Assembly (NCBI GenBank): GCA_020746105.1
Contig: CM036630.1
Span: 10,521,840-10,585,839 of the forward strand
Direction: 5' to 3'
DNA from: Trogon surrucura
Taxonomy: Eukaryota > Chordata > Aves > Trogoniformes > Trogonidae
DNA: 64,000 nt
In this document: piece by piece, positions 1 to 12,700 of the stretch
Layout of the letters: each line of letters starts with the position of its first letter
Numbering within the stretch: the first letter of the stretch is position 1
Position numbers and translations under genes: made by a program
The notes under the pieces: generated by a model
Database searches by the model: none
What the model saw: the letters and a program-made list of their open reading frames with translations, nothing else
Told to the model about the DNA's origin: nothing

Positions 1-22
1 TTTTACCATTTCTTTTGCTTAG

Positions 23-119
23 TTCTATGTCTGTAACACGCTTGGAGCCAGAATTGCAAGCCAAGATCCGAGAGAACAGCCCTGAACTAGAACATGTATA
101 CTTTAATAAAGGATTATAA
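23..119 (+). CDS. SFXN1: Sideroflexin-1, last coding exon (partial gene)
   Basis: A polypyrimidine tract and AG at 21-22 precede an exon that ends with TAA at 117-119. Its last 31 residues run from MSVTRLEPEL to VYFNKGL. This matches the C-terminus of sideroflexin-1 as I remember it, including the family ending YFNKGL. SFXN1 is a multi-spanning inner-mitochondrial-membrane protein that carries serine into mitochondria for one-carbon metabolism. Only the matrix or intermembrane tail lies here; the membrane segments are upstream of the window. The exon begins with the last base of a codon. An AATAAA at 105-110 lies inside the coding sequence and is unlikely to be the working poly(A) signal. The gene converges on KIF20A. 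Confidence 0.85.
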
Positions 120-293
120 TTCAAGGAAGGGAAAATAACTTTCAAGGAGGATCTTGTGAACTTATTTTTGAATTATGTGCCAACATAACTGAAGATGAGA
201 ACTCACTTTTAACTTGTCCTTTTGTTAAACAACTTTGATCATCTGCATTATTTTATATTTAAAGACTTTTTGTTGTAGTGTTTAAATTTACAG

Positions 294-299
294 TTTATT
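294..299 (-). terminator. Candidate poly(A) signal of KIF20A
   Basis: AATAAA on the minus strand, about 175 bases past the KIF20A stop codon. It is the first canonical hexamer in a plausible position. Confidence 0.55.
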
Positions 300-317
300 T
301 TGTCCACTTTGGTATTG

Positions 318-323
318 ATTAAA
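318..323 (+). terminator. Candidate poly(A) signal of SFXN1
   Basis: ATTAAA on the plus strand, about 200 bases past the SFXN1 stop. It is a common variant signal. The real SFXN1 3' end could lie elsewhere. Confidence 0.4.
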
Positions 324-472
324 AGTTTAACCATACATATCCAAAAATGTTTACACAAGCTCTCAAGCAGCTACAATAACAATAAACAAGCGCACAAAAA
401 AAAATAGATGCTATTATATTGGATTTGCCACCTGTTCCAGTAAGAGCAGGACAGGGATCTCTTTGTGAAAAG

Positions 473-3400
473 TCATACAGCAACTGAACGAAGTTGCCAC
501 CCTCTGCTAGCAACAGGACGGGTGGCTGAACGCGTCAGAAGATTGTGCAGGAAGGGCTTTTTACCAGGAGGTTGATTAGGTTGTAGGTTTTCCCGGTTGG
601 CACAGAACCGTTTCTTTAAGGCAGCTGTCGGAGGAGCCTGGAGCTTCTGCACAGTGTGGTACTGCTCAGCAATACACGCTGCTTTCTTCCGCAGGTCTAG
701 TTTTACCAGCATCATGTTGTTCTGCAGTTCTGCCAGGGTTTGGTCCTGAGAAAAGGAAGGCAATATACATAAAAAGATACCACAAGTTGCCTAACTCCCT
801 GATAACTATGAACTGAAGAGAATAAGCTGCCAAAATTCACTAGCTGGTATGCTAAATAAGACCATGCATAAAAGTTTCTACTGTCAATAGTGTAGCAGTT
901 CAATAGCAAAATGGGAACAGTAAGGACAAAGCTGAATCCAATCTGCTGCAAACATGCTGCCATAGCAACTGTGATAGAGCAAAGTGGGTAAGGAAATGAG
1001 AACTCCAAATTCTACTTTAAGTGCAGGCTGACAGTTAACTGAACAGGGACTGTTTGGGTCTCCTTTGGAGAGTTAAATACACAGTCTGACTCAGCCATTG
1101 AGAAAGTCAGAAATATAGCTCCCTCAATGTAATAGACAGTGTGTGTCACTTTAATTTGCAGCTGCAGGAACCTAAGTTACTCTGCTGGTTATGGCAGAGT
1201 GCATACACTAAATCCCTTTGTGCAACTCACAACAAAACAGACACATTACCTGTCTAGCCAGAATGTCGTCACACATACAGAGGGCTTCTCGAAGTTTCCC
1301 TGCACTTGTACTGTGGCAGCACGCTCTCTCTGCAGACTGAAGAGACTCCCCAAGTTTTTGTAATTCTGAACGCAGCAATCTGACATTCTGCAGGACAGAG
1401 AGATTTAATGCAACATCTATCCTTGACATTGCTCTGCAAACAAAGCCACACCAGAATAATTCAGACACTCAGTGCTAAGTGAGGATCCCATCTGAGTGAG
1501 GTATACTGGAATCACAGATACCACAACCTTCTTAAGGGCTTGTTTGCAACAGACTCATTTCAATTTCAACCATTTGTTTAAAAATCTGGAAGCAGCAGCT
1601 CTAAACACTGTTTAAACTGGCAACCACCTTGCTCTGCAAGTGTTCCTTTCTGTAACACAGAGATGGACTTACCTTCTGCCCATCCTCCAGCTTCTTGTCT
1701 ACATCCACAGTAATGGCTTTGGCAGAGGGAGGTGGCTCCAATAATTTCTGGTACTTGCGCAACTCTAGGAACAGACAAAAAGTAATGAGCAACAGCACAT
1801 TTATAAGCTTTCAGTTTTTCCAAAGTCAGGACTTCCCTTGAGACAAGCTGCCACAGGCAAGCTGAGAAACACTTTAAGTTTGTGCAGATACTCAAACACT
1901 GCAGGCTTCCCCCTTTCAGCTATGCAAAAGGACTTTAGAATTTGAACAGGGAGATGATCCTGTCCTGAACTCCATTTTCATGTGAAAATGAAGTGAAACC
2001 CTGTCCAGCCATTACTCCTATCATGTACAACTCAGAATAGCGGCTTCAGGATGTCTGAATCCGATGTACCTTACTTGAAAAAAAAGCATCTCTAACCCTC
2101 TGCAAGGATTGCATGGACATAGTTCAGAACCAGTGCAGCATCACTGCCTTACCTGCTGTTACTGTGTTTAGCTCCATTTGACATTGCTCCAGTTTGGTTT
2201 TAGTCTCTACCAGCTCCTGTTGCAGCACACATGAGGAAGCCACTCGCTTTGATCGACGCAAGCCTTGCGCAGAGTCCTTTTGCTTAGTATCCAGGCTCTC
2301 CAATTTTTGTTTTGCCTCATGCAGAGCAGCTTGGAGCTCCTCAATCTTCTCATCACGCTCCTTAGAAAGCAAGTTTGTTCAAATATTCAATGAGATTTTC
2401 TTAACACAGCTTTTTTGAAGCTTTCAATGTCTGTCTTCCAGGTGATTTTCTCAATCACACACTTCACATATTAGATCCAGCCCTTAATGTCCTTTAAGTG
2501 AAAATAGTGAACCCATTTCTTGGGAGCCTAAACCACTTTTTTTACAGCCTCTAAAGACAAGGAATTTTTTAGAGAGTTGGCATCTTTAGAGAGCTGTGCA
2601 ACAAGTCCTAGATGCCACTCATGCTCTAGCATAAACTGAAACAGACCCTTACCCATCAAAGAGCAAGAAGACAAATTCAGAAAACTTGCATTAATCTGAA
2701 AAATGCAAAGCAAGCCACTAGTAAAAAAACATAGTGAGAGAATCATGTAGAACAAACAGAATCAGGATGGCTGCACATTAGCCTCCAGGGCTGAAAATTA
2801 GAAAGCCTAGTGAATTACATAAAGCAATGCAAAGATTGTGGATCAGGCTATCCAATAATATCGCAAAAAATACCACAAAAAGCAAAATCTTTCTTTTTAG
2901 TATGCATAAGTCACCTTCGTGGCCTCAAGTACCTCAGAGTCCTCACCCAACCCACTGCCACTTTTCTGATGTCATTTCATTGCGCTGAACAAACCTGGAT
3001 CTCCTCTTGATAGTAGTCAGTCAGGGACTCCTTCAGGTTATTCATTTTATCCTCATACAGTTCCTCCAGCATCTCCTTCTGAGCATCAACATGTTGGCTA
3101 CAAATAGAAGAAACTACGTGTCAGGGTCTGGCAGTTCTAAGGACTGTAGCTCACTCTGAACAAAGAGAGACAGATCAGCATAAGCTGTACCTGCACCATT
3201 GCTCCTTCTGTTGCATGTGCTCCAGCATCTCATTGCAGATCTCCTCACGGAGACGCATTTCTAGTTGCAGCTTCTCCTGCCGCTCTTGCACCAGCAGTTC
3301 TCGTGCAGCTTCCACTACACGCAGCAAATCCTGCAAAGATACAAACCATGTTGCCCACACTGCATAACACAATTAAGACCTAGAATAAACTAGGTGATCC

Positions 3401-6400
3401 CATATCTGTAGGCTGGGGTGATCCAGGTTTAAGATTCTTCTAGTCACCTGGAAAGAGAGTTGCCAGGTTTGCTCTTAATTCCTCTCCCATGAGATGGTTT
3501 AACCGACACTGCACTCCAGATGGAGCAATCTCCAGAGCAGCTTCCCCTACTGCACTGCCCAGGGCTCCACCTTAACGTTGCTACCTTGACACATTTCAGT
3601 TCAAGTCTCTGTAGGTATAGAGCTTCCATCTTTATCTTTCAAGCTATTCCAGCTTTGACTATCTAGGAAGTTTGATTATTTTTCCTCAGTTTAGCCATCT
3701 GGTTTGTATGTTTTCTGCTTTCTAGATTTCCCTGGCAGAGTAGGGATTATAGGTCTGCACCTGAGCTCTTACTATCCCTATTGCACAGATGACAGTGTTT
3801 CCAAATTAAGCACATGCTTCAGTTTGAGACCAACTGTGGAGTGTTTCCCTCTTGGATTCCCAATTTCCTAGGACCCATATCTTTCTGAAGTTCTCTGTCA
3901 TCTCTCAGTATAGTGCCAACCTCCAGCCCCACCTCCCAGGCCAAAGCTACCAGTCATACTCTGGCACTTCTATCCATAAAGCCTGTAAAACAAATCATGA
4001 CCCACCTCCTTCTCATACATGGAGACATCTGCTTCACCCTCACTGTCCTCCTCTGATTCCAGTTCTTCCTTGGCTGCTGCCTCTTGACCCTGACTGGTTC
4101 GCCTGTTGTGCTCTTTGATGATTGATTGTAGGGATGGAAGTGCCAGCTTTGTGGGAGGTGCCTGAACAAGCTGAAGGGGAAAACACCATCATTAGTTCTA
4201 AAAGCCTGGGAGTAACGTAGTCTTTAAAAATGGCACTTCTCTGCAAACTGTTGGCCCTTTCAGTTTAGCAGAATCTGGAAATACTATAAGGGTAATAATC
4301 CACCAGAGAAACACAGGAAAGACTTATAAGAATTCCCCCTCCCTTGTGATGGAAAGGAACCCATTCCCACAGAAGCAGGATGGATCCTGACCATGCCATT
4401 ATCCTGATGTGTGCTGCTTACCTGGCTGGCAATGGCTGAGAACTTGGCTACATACAGAGTTTCATCATACGTAGATGCACACTGGTTAATATTGACAATC
4501 ATGCAAGATCGCCCACGTCCAGTGAAGAAACCCTGGAACACACGGGTTAGCTTGCTGTCCCGGAAGGGAACCACAGTCTGCTTCAGTCTATGAGGAGAAA
4601 CAAGAGTGAGTCCACAGGAAAGAAAACCAGCCTTCCCCACCACACCTTCCCTCTGGAATTCTCGTTACTCACTTGGACTGCTGATTCTGGCGGAGGGCAG
4701 CAATGCAGCGACCCAGGGTGTGAAGGGAGGTATTGATGTTGTTTGCTTCTTTCATTCGCTCCCCACTTTTCTGGTCTTTGCAGCGCTCTGACCCCGCAAG
4801 GTCACACAGGGATAACCTGAAGAAAACACAAGCAGCATCCACATGACCTACTAGGTTTGTCCTATTCTGTCCAGGTTTACAATTCACACCTGGCAATCAC
4901 CTTCCCAGCTTCCTCATAAGCTCTTTTGGGGTGTATGGCCTAGTGCAGGACAGAACAGCCTACCCTAAGTGTAGGGCTTACACAAGGTAACACCAGCTCA
5001 AGTATTGCAGTGTCAAATTCAAAGATTCTTTGCTGGCCATTTCCCAGGTACCAACACAATCCATTTCTGTATAACTTCACCTCAGGAAGAGGCATCAGCA
5101 GCACTCACATCACACCCCTCTCTGCAAGGGCAAGGTTGCTCACATTGACCTTCATTCAAAAAGCTTCAAATCTACCTCAGATCGTACTTCGCAATACTCT
5201 CAAACTCCTCAGTTTCAAGACTTAAGAGTGGGAACACTGACTCCTTCCAAGTATTTTCAACAAGGCCTTTCAACAAGATACTTCCCACACCCCAGATATG
5301 CAACAAAAGAGACGGGAGAGTTGAGTCCACAGAGAATATCCGAAAACTGTAGACAGTACAAAACTTACTCGCTGATTTTTGGAACTATTTCACTGCCACC
5401 TCTTTGCAAGTGCAGAATCCGAATGGAGAAGACACTGTGACTGTAAACAAACATGCAGATATTTAAAAGAGGAAACATAACCTTTAAAATCAACTCAAAA
5501 TTGTATTTCTGCCTAAAAAACCTCCTTTCCCCTTCAGACCTGCGACTGGAGTTCTGGTTCAAGTGGGTGCTAGCAAAACTCTGGTTTTTCCGACCCAGTT
5601 TCAGGAGCTTCCAGGCCTCACCAGCATCACGGACATTGATCCAGTTCAGATCTGGAAAAGCAGGCACTGCTTTTAGGAGACTGGCAGAAAACTATCTCAG
5701 TCCCAACTTCACCATTGTATTTCCTTGGTATTAACAAACTTACCACTCCCATAATCCAGACATCAGAGGTTTCTGAGGGGGTATAGAGGATGTCATGCTC
5801 CCCAAAATATCACTGCTAAGCCACCCACCCACTCAGTCCTCAAGTCTCCCTACCAGGCCACTAAAAATAGCTTTCAAGTAAATCTACCTTTCACATAGGG
5901 GTTGCCAGTCTGGTCTTCACAGAGCCGCAGCGTCTGCCTCTTACGGTTCTGGCCAGATAAAACTGGTTCTAACAAGTCATAGATTAACTCATTGTAAATC
6001 TCAAAGAAGGAGACCCAGATGGAGAACTGCACATCTCCTGTGTTGGCAAGTGAAATGCGATCCAAGTCAGCCCAGCGAGGGCCCAGTTCTAGGGGGAGGG
6101 AGGAAGAAAGAAAAAGAAATCATGATTGCAGCTTTTCACAGGTCCAACCTGAATGGTTTAGCTATAGAGCAAGATATCTTTATTTGGCAAGAACACTACC
6201 CCAGACTCTAATTATTCTATATACCTCCTCTCATTTGGGCCTCCTCTGATGCCTGTCCCCAGTGAGACAGCCTAAACTTTCCTTTAACAGTATCCTCCTT
6301 TCTTGTGCAAAGACTTTTTATGTACTTGGTCTTAACTCCAGAAGTTTCAAACATGAACTCTTCCCAGTATAAGTTCAGTTTCAGTCCTTGTTACCTCAAT

Positions 6401-8920
6401 TTACCCAATGCCTTGGGGTACCTAATCAGCTAGTAGTTCCTAGGCCTGAAACTCCAGGCACAATCACTCACTGCAACCTGTTGCTTTAGCACCCTGCCTT
6501 GCGGCTATCCCCATCACACAGCATTCAGCTGCTCAATAACCCTATCCTTTGAATGAAGTAAGTGGGTGCAAAGTAACTTTTCATTTCACAAGGCTTGGTT
6601 ATTATGCAGTGGTGAGTTCTTCCTATGTTGGCAAGATAGGCATACAAAATTCTTCAGCCCCTATATCTGATCTTTCAAAGGGAAGATTTATGAGACTACA
6701 GCACTTTTGCTCGCTTTCCCACAACACAGCATCCACATAGCTGTCATCCTTTCTTCCCCCATTCTCCAACAACAAAAGTAGATAGAACACAATGGGCTTT
6801 CAGACATACCTTCTGTCTGGCTGATGTCTGAATGGTTGGTGAGTTGACTAGATGAAGAGAGGCCAGCAACTCCACTGTCAAAACTGCCACTGGTGGTGGC
6901 CTGGAGCTGAGATTCAGCACTGCAGCTCCTCTTCAGTGGCGTTAACAGCTCCTCCTGGAAGGAAGCAAAGAACATTAGCCTGTATGCAGTATGAAACCAT
7001 CCTTTCCCTGTTGTTATTAAACCTCCGAGAAGCTGCATGCTTACCTCCCAGAGACCCCCCCGCAGCATGGCCTGCTTCTTGGTCTCTTCTTGTCGCACTT
7101 GCCGGCTGTCCAGCCAGATCACCTCATTGGAGAGGCAAGGCTTCAGGTCCATGGCTTGGTACAGCCGGTCCCCCACACTGTTGAAGATGACTGCTAAGGA
7201 GCGAGGCAGAATCCCCCCATCTTTGTTGCTGCCTGAAGCAAGAACAACAGCAGCAAGCTGAGGATTCACACGTAGAAGTGGACAATGACTCCCTCACCAG
7301 GCTACGCACACCACGTGCTTTCCTTACCCTGAATAGTGTGAGTCTTCCCTGAATTGGTAATGCCATAGGTGTAAACCAGCCAGTTCTGCCCATTCAGTAC
7401 ATCCTTTACCACCTGCTTCATTGTCTCATCAAAGAACAATTTCTGCCCCACATCTGGTCCAAAGATCTGCAAACAAGACACATGAAAAGTGGCTTCACGT
7501 AGATCTTTCTCATCTTTTGGCTGCTGATAGTTGTTCAAGTGATAATTACGTAGTCCTTTGTTCCCTCCATTAGCCCCACATCATGAGCAACAGACCCAAC
7601 AGTAATTCCAGTCCCAGCCCCCAAGAAAAACAAGCTGTTCACTTGCTTATCCAATAATATCTTATGTCTCTGCAGCCTCTAGTATGTTTAGAGCATCATG
7701 AACAGGAGTTTGGCACTTGCTGCCAAAAAAGTTATCAGGATGAGCTTACAAAGAGAGAAACCAAGGAAAGAACAACAGAAGCAAGTAGAGAGGATTGTAC
7801 AAGACTGCATAGTTCACACGGTGCATTGGAATCAGCATGTACTAGTAAGCAAACTTTTCAAGCTGTAAGGCTGGTTTAAGCTCAGAAAGCTTCCTGATGA
7901 ATTCTTTTTCCCAGTTGTCTACCTGGGTGAAGGAGAACCTGTGTGCTGCTTGCCCTACTCCACGTTCTGTGCTCCGCATAGTGAAGGAATCCTTAGGGGC
8001 TTTTAGAAGAAGGGTCTCCGAATTCTCAATGCAGATGCAGCCCTAAAGAACACATGAAACCCCATCATCACAATGGCTTACAAGAGGCCATAGCATAGAC
8101 AGCAAAGGATGATAGCATCTCCCAGCAGGTATTCAGGCAACCAGCTCAGAGACTGCTTCATTCAGTATCTCACCTGGTCTTCCCCTTTTTCCACTTCTGT
8201 AGATTTCAGAGGTCGAACTCTCAGATACACCTTTAATTTTCCATTATTGTCTTCAGTCTACAAAAATCAGCACAGGTTAAACATGGTAGCCAGAGAGGCA
8301 TTACACAACCTTCTGTCAGAAGGCTAACGGGAACAATAGCGCAGAACACACAAGTAGCTTCCTCAAAGTAGTGCTTGGTAACTGACAATCCTCTGGTCCC
8401 AAAACGCCCAGCAATGCCAGAAGCTTTCTTAGGCATTTCCAGGCACACCAGAGTTTCTCTTGTTTTAGTGAAGCAGACCAACAACCTGAAGACCTGACAC
8501 CAAAACCAGTCCCCAGACCAAGCACCACACTAAGAGGCATCGTGTTCAGATGCACTTACTGACTGATTAGCCTCTATGATTCTATGACTATGCCCTTCAC
8601 AGTACATTTCTCATAACAGAAGCTACTCCCCATAATGTTCTGTTTAGCCTCTTCTGGAGAGTCTCTGTTGGCCCTGCACCACAGTGCCTTTGTATACACT
8701 TTGTACAGTAGCCAAAAGTCAAAATATTGCCTTGTTTATGACATAAGAGCTCCAACCTCACCTGCTCAGAGCCTTGGAGATCTGGCGAGATAGCAGAGAA
8801 CTCGGACAGCAGGTCCTTGCGCACATCAGCCCCAAAACCTGTTGCTGTGGATTCAAGAACAGGGGAGGCTGCAACATCCTCGTCAGAGAACAGCCCTGGG
8901 GATGCAAGTACTTGCGCCAT
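473..8920 (-). CDS. KIF20A: Kinesin-6 family member KIF20A (MKLP2), 18 coding exons
   Basis: Plus-end microtubule motor that moves the chromosomal passenger complex to the spindle midzone and is needed for cytokinesis. Coding exons in transcript order: 8762-8920, 8174-8257, 7923-8042, 7328-7466, 7045-7232, 6810-6954, 5888-6088, 5540-5651, 5369-5440, 4673-4816, 4422-4587, 4006-4170, 3191-3330, 2995-3097, 2153-2360, 1673-1764, 1250-1387, 473-745. Together they give 882 aa in frame; human is about 890. The motor domain spans roughly residues 60-510, with P-loop GITNSGKTHT near 156, switch I NTSLHTLG and switch II DLAGSER near 412. Exons 5-6 hold the long kinesin-6 loop-6 insert. Residues about 565-780 form a heptad-rich coiled coil (QERQEKLQLEMRLREE, QERDEKIEELQ). 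The tail has a basic GKKPFLHNLL segment. ATG at 8920 is the first in-frame Met after an acceptor at 8938-8940 and matches the family N-terminus in length. It shares a promoter with BRD8. Confidence 0.95.
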
Positions 8921-9495
8921 GACGTCTCACAGAGCACCTGGAGAGAAAAGGGCACAGGGAGGATAGGATGATGTTACAGCAGTCTCATTAGAGTCCAGGC
9001 TTTATTCCCCACACATACACCGGCCACACCTACTACCCTATCCACCGGCTCCCCACGGAGAGACAACACCCAGTGCCACTGCAAATACGTCCATCGACCC
9101 CCCAACCACCGCCCAGGGCCCCAGAGGCACCGCGCACTCGCACAGACCACCGCGCCGCAGCCCTCGACACACGGAGGCCACCGCTTCAGAGACACCCGCT
9201 CCCGCACCCCGTAACCGCCACAGCGGACCCGGCAGACGCGGCGCGCGCGGACCGCCACAGGGCCCACACGCGCAGCCCCACACAAGCTGCCCCGACACAC
9301 GCACGCACCCCCGCCAGAGACCACCACACGGGGCCTGTCCCGCACAGAGCACGGCACAGGCCTTCTCCCGCCGCACGGCCTCCCGCTCCCCGCCTCACGC
9401 AGCCCTCACGCTGCCACCGACCTTCCCCCGCTGCTCGCCCAGCTCCGGCCCGCGCCGCAGCCACCTCGCGACCACCTCGCGGGGCGCTTACTGTT
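8921..9495 (-). other. KIF20A: KIF20A 5' untranslated region and first intron
   Basis: A clean minus-strand acceptor (CTTTTCTCTCCAG) at 8938-8940 lies 17 bases before the start codon, so at least one non-coding exon lies upstream. The stretch 9000-9490 is C-rich and CpG-rich, with no protein I recognise. Candidate donors on the minus strand include GTAAGC at 9484-9489 and GTGAGG near 9396-9410. I cannot choose between them. The long open frames across it on both strands come from the lack of stops in GC-rich DNA. Confidence 0.5.
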
Positions 9496-9700
9496 GGGCT
9501 TTCAAACCCCGCCGCCCGCCCGCTCCGCCAATAGGAACCCGCGCCCGCTCGCTCGCCAATCAGCGCCCGCCTTGGGGCGGCGGGGGCGGGGCCCCGAGCG
9601 CTCTGGGCGAGCTAACGGAGGGTGCGCGCGCCTCCCGGCGGGCTTTGCGCGCGGCTCCTCCTCGTCTACCTCCCCGGGGCCGGGCGGGGAAGATGGCGGC
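9496..9700. promoter_or_regulatory. Bidirectional KIF20A/BRD8 promoter with CHR, twin CCAAT and YY1 motifs
   Basis: The two start regions are about 200 bases apart, head to head. On the KIF20A strand a cell-cycle homology region TTTGAA lies at 9501-9506. A GC-rich CDE-like stretch lies just upstream of it, and two CCAAT boxes lie at 9528-9532 and 9556-9560 (written on the plus strand), 28 bases apart. This CHR plus spaced NF-Y arrangement is typical of G2/M genes repressed by DREAM and activated by MuvB/B-MYB. GC boxes follow at about 9574-9592. Near BRD8, AAGATGGCGGC at 9690-9700 matches the YY1 site and overlaps the BRD8 start codon. No TATA box is seen. Confidence 0.75.
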
Positions 9701-12700
9701 GGGGACGGGCAGTGAGTGCGGGGACGGGCGGGAGAAGCGGCGGGGAGCCGGGTGGGAGGCGGCGCGGGGAGATGGTGGCGGCTCCGCGGCGGCGAGGAGG
9801 GGACGGGGAAGCGGCCCGAGGTGAACTGAGCGAGCCCAGAGGGAGGGGGCGGGGCCAGCGGCCCGGGGGAGGTGGGTGGGGCTGGGGCTCAGGCGGGCGC
9901 GGGGGGGCGGGGCGGGCGGGGCGAGCGGCGGGGGCCGGGGCTGGAGGTCGGTGTCGGCGGGGGCCGGGCCGGGCTCGCACACTCCATCCCATGTCCCGGC
10001 AGAGCACAAGCTGCTGAGCGCCGGCCCCACGGAGCCCTGGTCCATCCGCGAGAAGCTCTGCCTGGCCTCGTCCGTCATGCGGAGCGGGGATCAGAACTGG
10101 TAAGCGGGAGGTCACGGCCCCTGCTCTGCCGTCCCGTGGGTGCCGGTGCCGGGCTGCCGGCGCAGAGCACGGGGCGGGTGCTGTTCCGGCGCGTGGCTTT
10201 TCACAGCACCGGTTCGTTGCACAACGGCCGGTCCTCAACGCTTCTGCTTGCTGTGTGCTTGCTGTTCGAAACGAAGTTGGGCTATTAAAGATGGAAGTGT
10301 TAGATGTGTGCGTTGAAAATGTTTTTGCTTCTTTCGTAACTACTGTGTGAAAACGGAGCGCAGAGTAACGTTATTGGGAGAGACGAGTTGTGGCCAAAGA
10401 GGATGTTTGATGACAGGCTCCTGTGCGTTTCTTCTGCACTTGTAGCTCAGTTTTGCAGCCTTTTTTCCCCTCATCGAAGTAAAGTTTTTGTGGAAATGTA
10501 GTGGCATCATCAGAAGCTGGAAATTTGCTTTTCAAAGCGAGGGAGGGAAGCTGTTGTTTCTGTGAGAGTAGGCAAGTGTTTTTGAGTCCAAGGGCTGTAC
10601 TTCAGTAATTCTCAGACATAACTCCTTGACAAGTTCATTGAATTTAAGGGGACTATTTGATGATAAATATCAAGGAAGGTCAGTGTCCTTTCTCTGCCTG
10701 TTGGTTGGGTAAGAAAGTAAGTTGACAATGATTTGCCGTTTCCCTCCTGTAGGGTCTCAGTCAGCAGAGCTATCAAGCCTTTTGCAGAGCCAGGACGCCC
10801 ACCTGACTGGTTTTCTCAGAAGGTAAGATACCAGCATTTGAGTCTTAGGAAAAAATGGGTTCTGTGTGCAATATGGAAGACAGTTGCCTAGGAAGATGTA
10901 TTTCTTGGTTTTAAAAAAAAAAAGGTAGCAAATTACTTTTTTTAAAAAGAGTTTTGTACAGATCAGATTAAATACTTTTTTCTGTTTCTGAAACTAAATT
11001 TGAGCTTATAGTACAGCTGGATAAGGTTGAGGAGTAGAGGATGATCAAAGACATGAAACAACTTCCTTGTAAGGGATGGCTAGGTAGGGTAGAACCCTTC
11101 AACATAGAAAAGAGGTGAGTAACAGGAGATACAACAGAAGTCAGTATAAACAGAAGTGGCCTGAAGTTGAGGATTGGGTGTTAGTGCTTTGTGCCGCACA
11201 AAATTTAGATGCTATTAAGTAAGACTAACAGGAGGCAGGCTCAAAGCAAACCTGAAGATACTTTTCTTCACCAGGCTTGTAATTAAGCTGTGGAATTCTT
11301 TTGTCCCAGGGACTTCTAGATGCCCTCGTATTTTAGTGTGTTTCGCTGTTTGGGCAAGCACCTGGGATTTTTATTGTATAAGGGAGAGAGAGATTAAGAG
11401 AATTAAGAGAGTGGAAGTTGGGGACATTTTGTTGTTTGCTGTTTCTGTTAAGCTATGAAACTGTCCTTGATATGATGTTGTCTTCTCCATTGAAGTATTT
11501 TTGGTTTGTGTTCACAAACGAAAACATTATCATGGAATCATTCTATGATTCTATTATGCTTTCTTGCTTTGATTTCTGAGTTGTTTAGTGGGAGCATCTG
11601 TTCTTTAGCTTTGTTTTGAAGATCAGCCTGGGCAGTGCTAGAGTAAAAGAGTGAATATGCTTCCTTGATTTGTGCTGCACTAAAATACAGCCACGGGGGA
11701 GACTCTGGAGAAGGCTGTCAGATATGTTCATCAAGTGTTAGACCTCTGAAGAAGTAGGAGTAAGTGCCCTGTAGGCTTTGTTGATAGACATTTGCTGATT
11801 GTTTGGTGTCCTCTGACTTCCTTTGTTTCTTCTTAGCACTGTGCATCTCAGTATTCAGAGCTCTTGGAGACTACGGAGACCCCTAAGTGAGTATGAAGCC
11901 TGACACAAGTGGACTTATTGGTTCTTAAAGCAAAGGGCTTGATAGTTCTCCTCCCAAAAGGAGCACAACAGAATGAGAAAATTTAGCTGTGATAGCTGGC
12001 ATGAGTGGGCAGCAGGGTTAGGGTATGGCAAGCTTAGAGCATACTTCCTGGATCTTCTTATCTTGTCTCCTTTTTTCACAAGACCAAAGTATTTCAGTAT
12101 TACCTGGTTCTAAAACTGATCGCTGTGTGCCTGCTGGTGTCTTCTTTATGCCACTCCTGGCGTTAGTACCAGGCAGAGTAATTGGAACCTTTTTGCCACA
12201 GCTCCATTTATAAGAGTTGCAGTGTGCATTTGGGGACGTGGTGCAGCAAAAGGAAACATTTGGCTGGAATAAACCACTGCTTATTAGTCTTATCGATTAG
12301 AAGCTTTACACATAAAATTATCATTCAGAATAAGGATAAAAAAGAAAGAGTGAGAAGAGTAAATGTTTTAAGTTTGTCTCTATTTTGCAGTGGTTTGTTA
12401 GTGGTTTCTTACCAGTGCTGTCACAACAACTCAGATACTTCTCACTACTAAATCCAGGCATTTTGTTTTGAGTCTTCACATCAAATCAAATTAGAGGCAG
12501 GATGTTTTAAAGTAGTATTTGTTTGTGACAGTGCTGAATGATCTTCAGCAGCTACAGTTGCAAAGGTAGAATTATTGAGGGGAAAAAAAAGCGTGTTTCT
12601 TTGTGGATAGTAAGAATCTTCTCTGAAGTTGAATGACTGATTTTTTTCAAGTTGAGAATTTGCAGTGGGCTTGCATCTTTGATCTATTCCTGAAGTCTGT

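Larger units (their letters stand above)
120..472. other. Overlapping 3' ends of SFXN1 and KIF20A
   Basis: This 353-base AT-rich stretch separates the SFXN1 stop codon from the KIF20A stop codon on the opposite strand. It must hold both 3' untranslated regions. On the plus strand ATTAAA occurs at 318-323. On the minus strand AATAAA (read from tttatt) occurs at 294-299. The two signals point past each other, so the mature transcripts probably overlap by a few tens of bases. No coding potential is seen. Confidence 0.6.

Noticed and set aside
105..110. AATAAA as the SFXN1 poly(A) signal
   Set aside because: It lies within the last codons (FNKGL) before the stop, so cleavage would fall too close to the stop codon.
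8571..8590. Possible CR1 tail (tctatgattctatga)
   Set aside because: A short match without adjoining CR1 sequence; chance cannot be excluded.
9073..10238. Frames of 130-190 codons on both strands across the KIF20A/BRD8 promoter
   Set aside because: Low-complexity Pro/Ala/Arg and Gly/Arg translations of a CpG island. They overlap the true first exons in the wrong frame.
11530..11560. Possible CR1 tail (attctatgattcta-like)
   Set aside because: Only the tail-like octamers are present with no CR1 body upstream, so it is too short to call.
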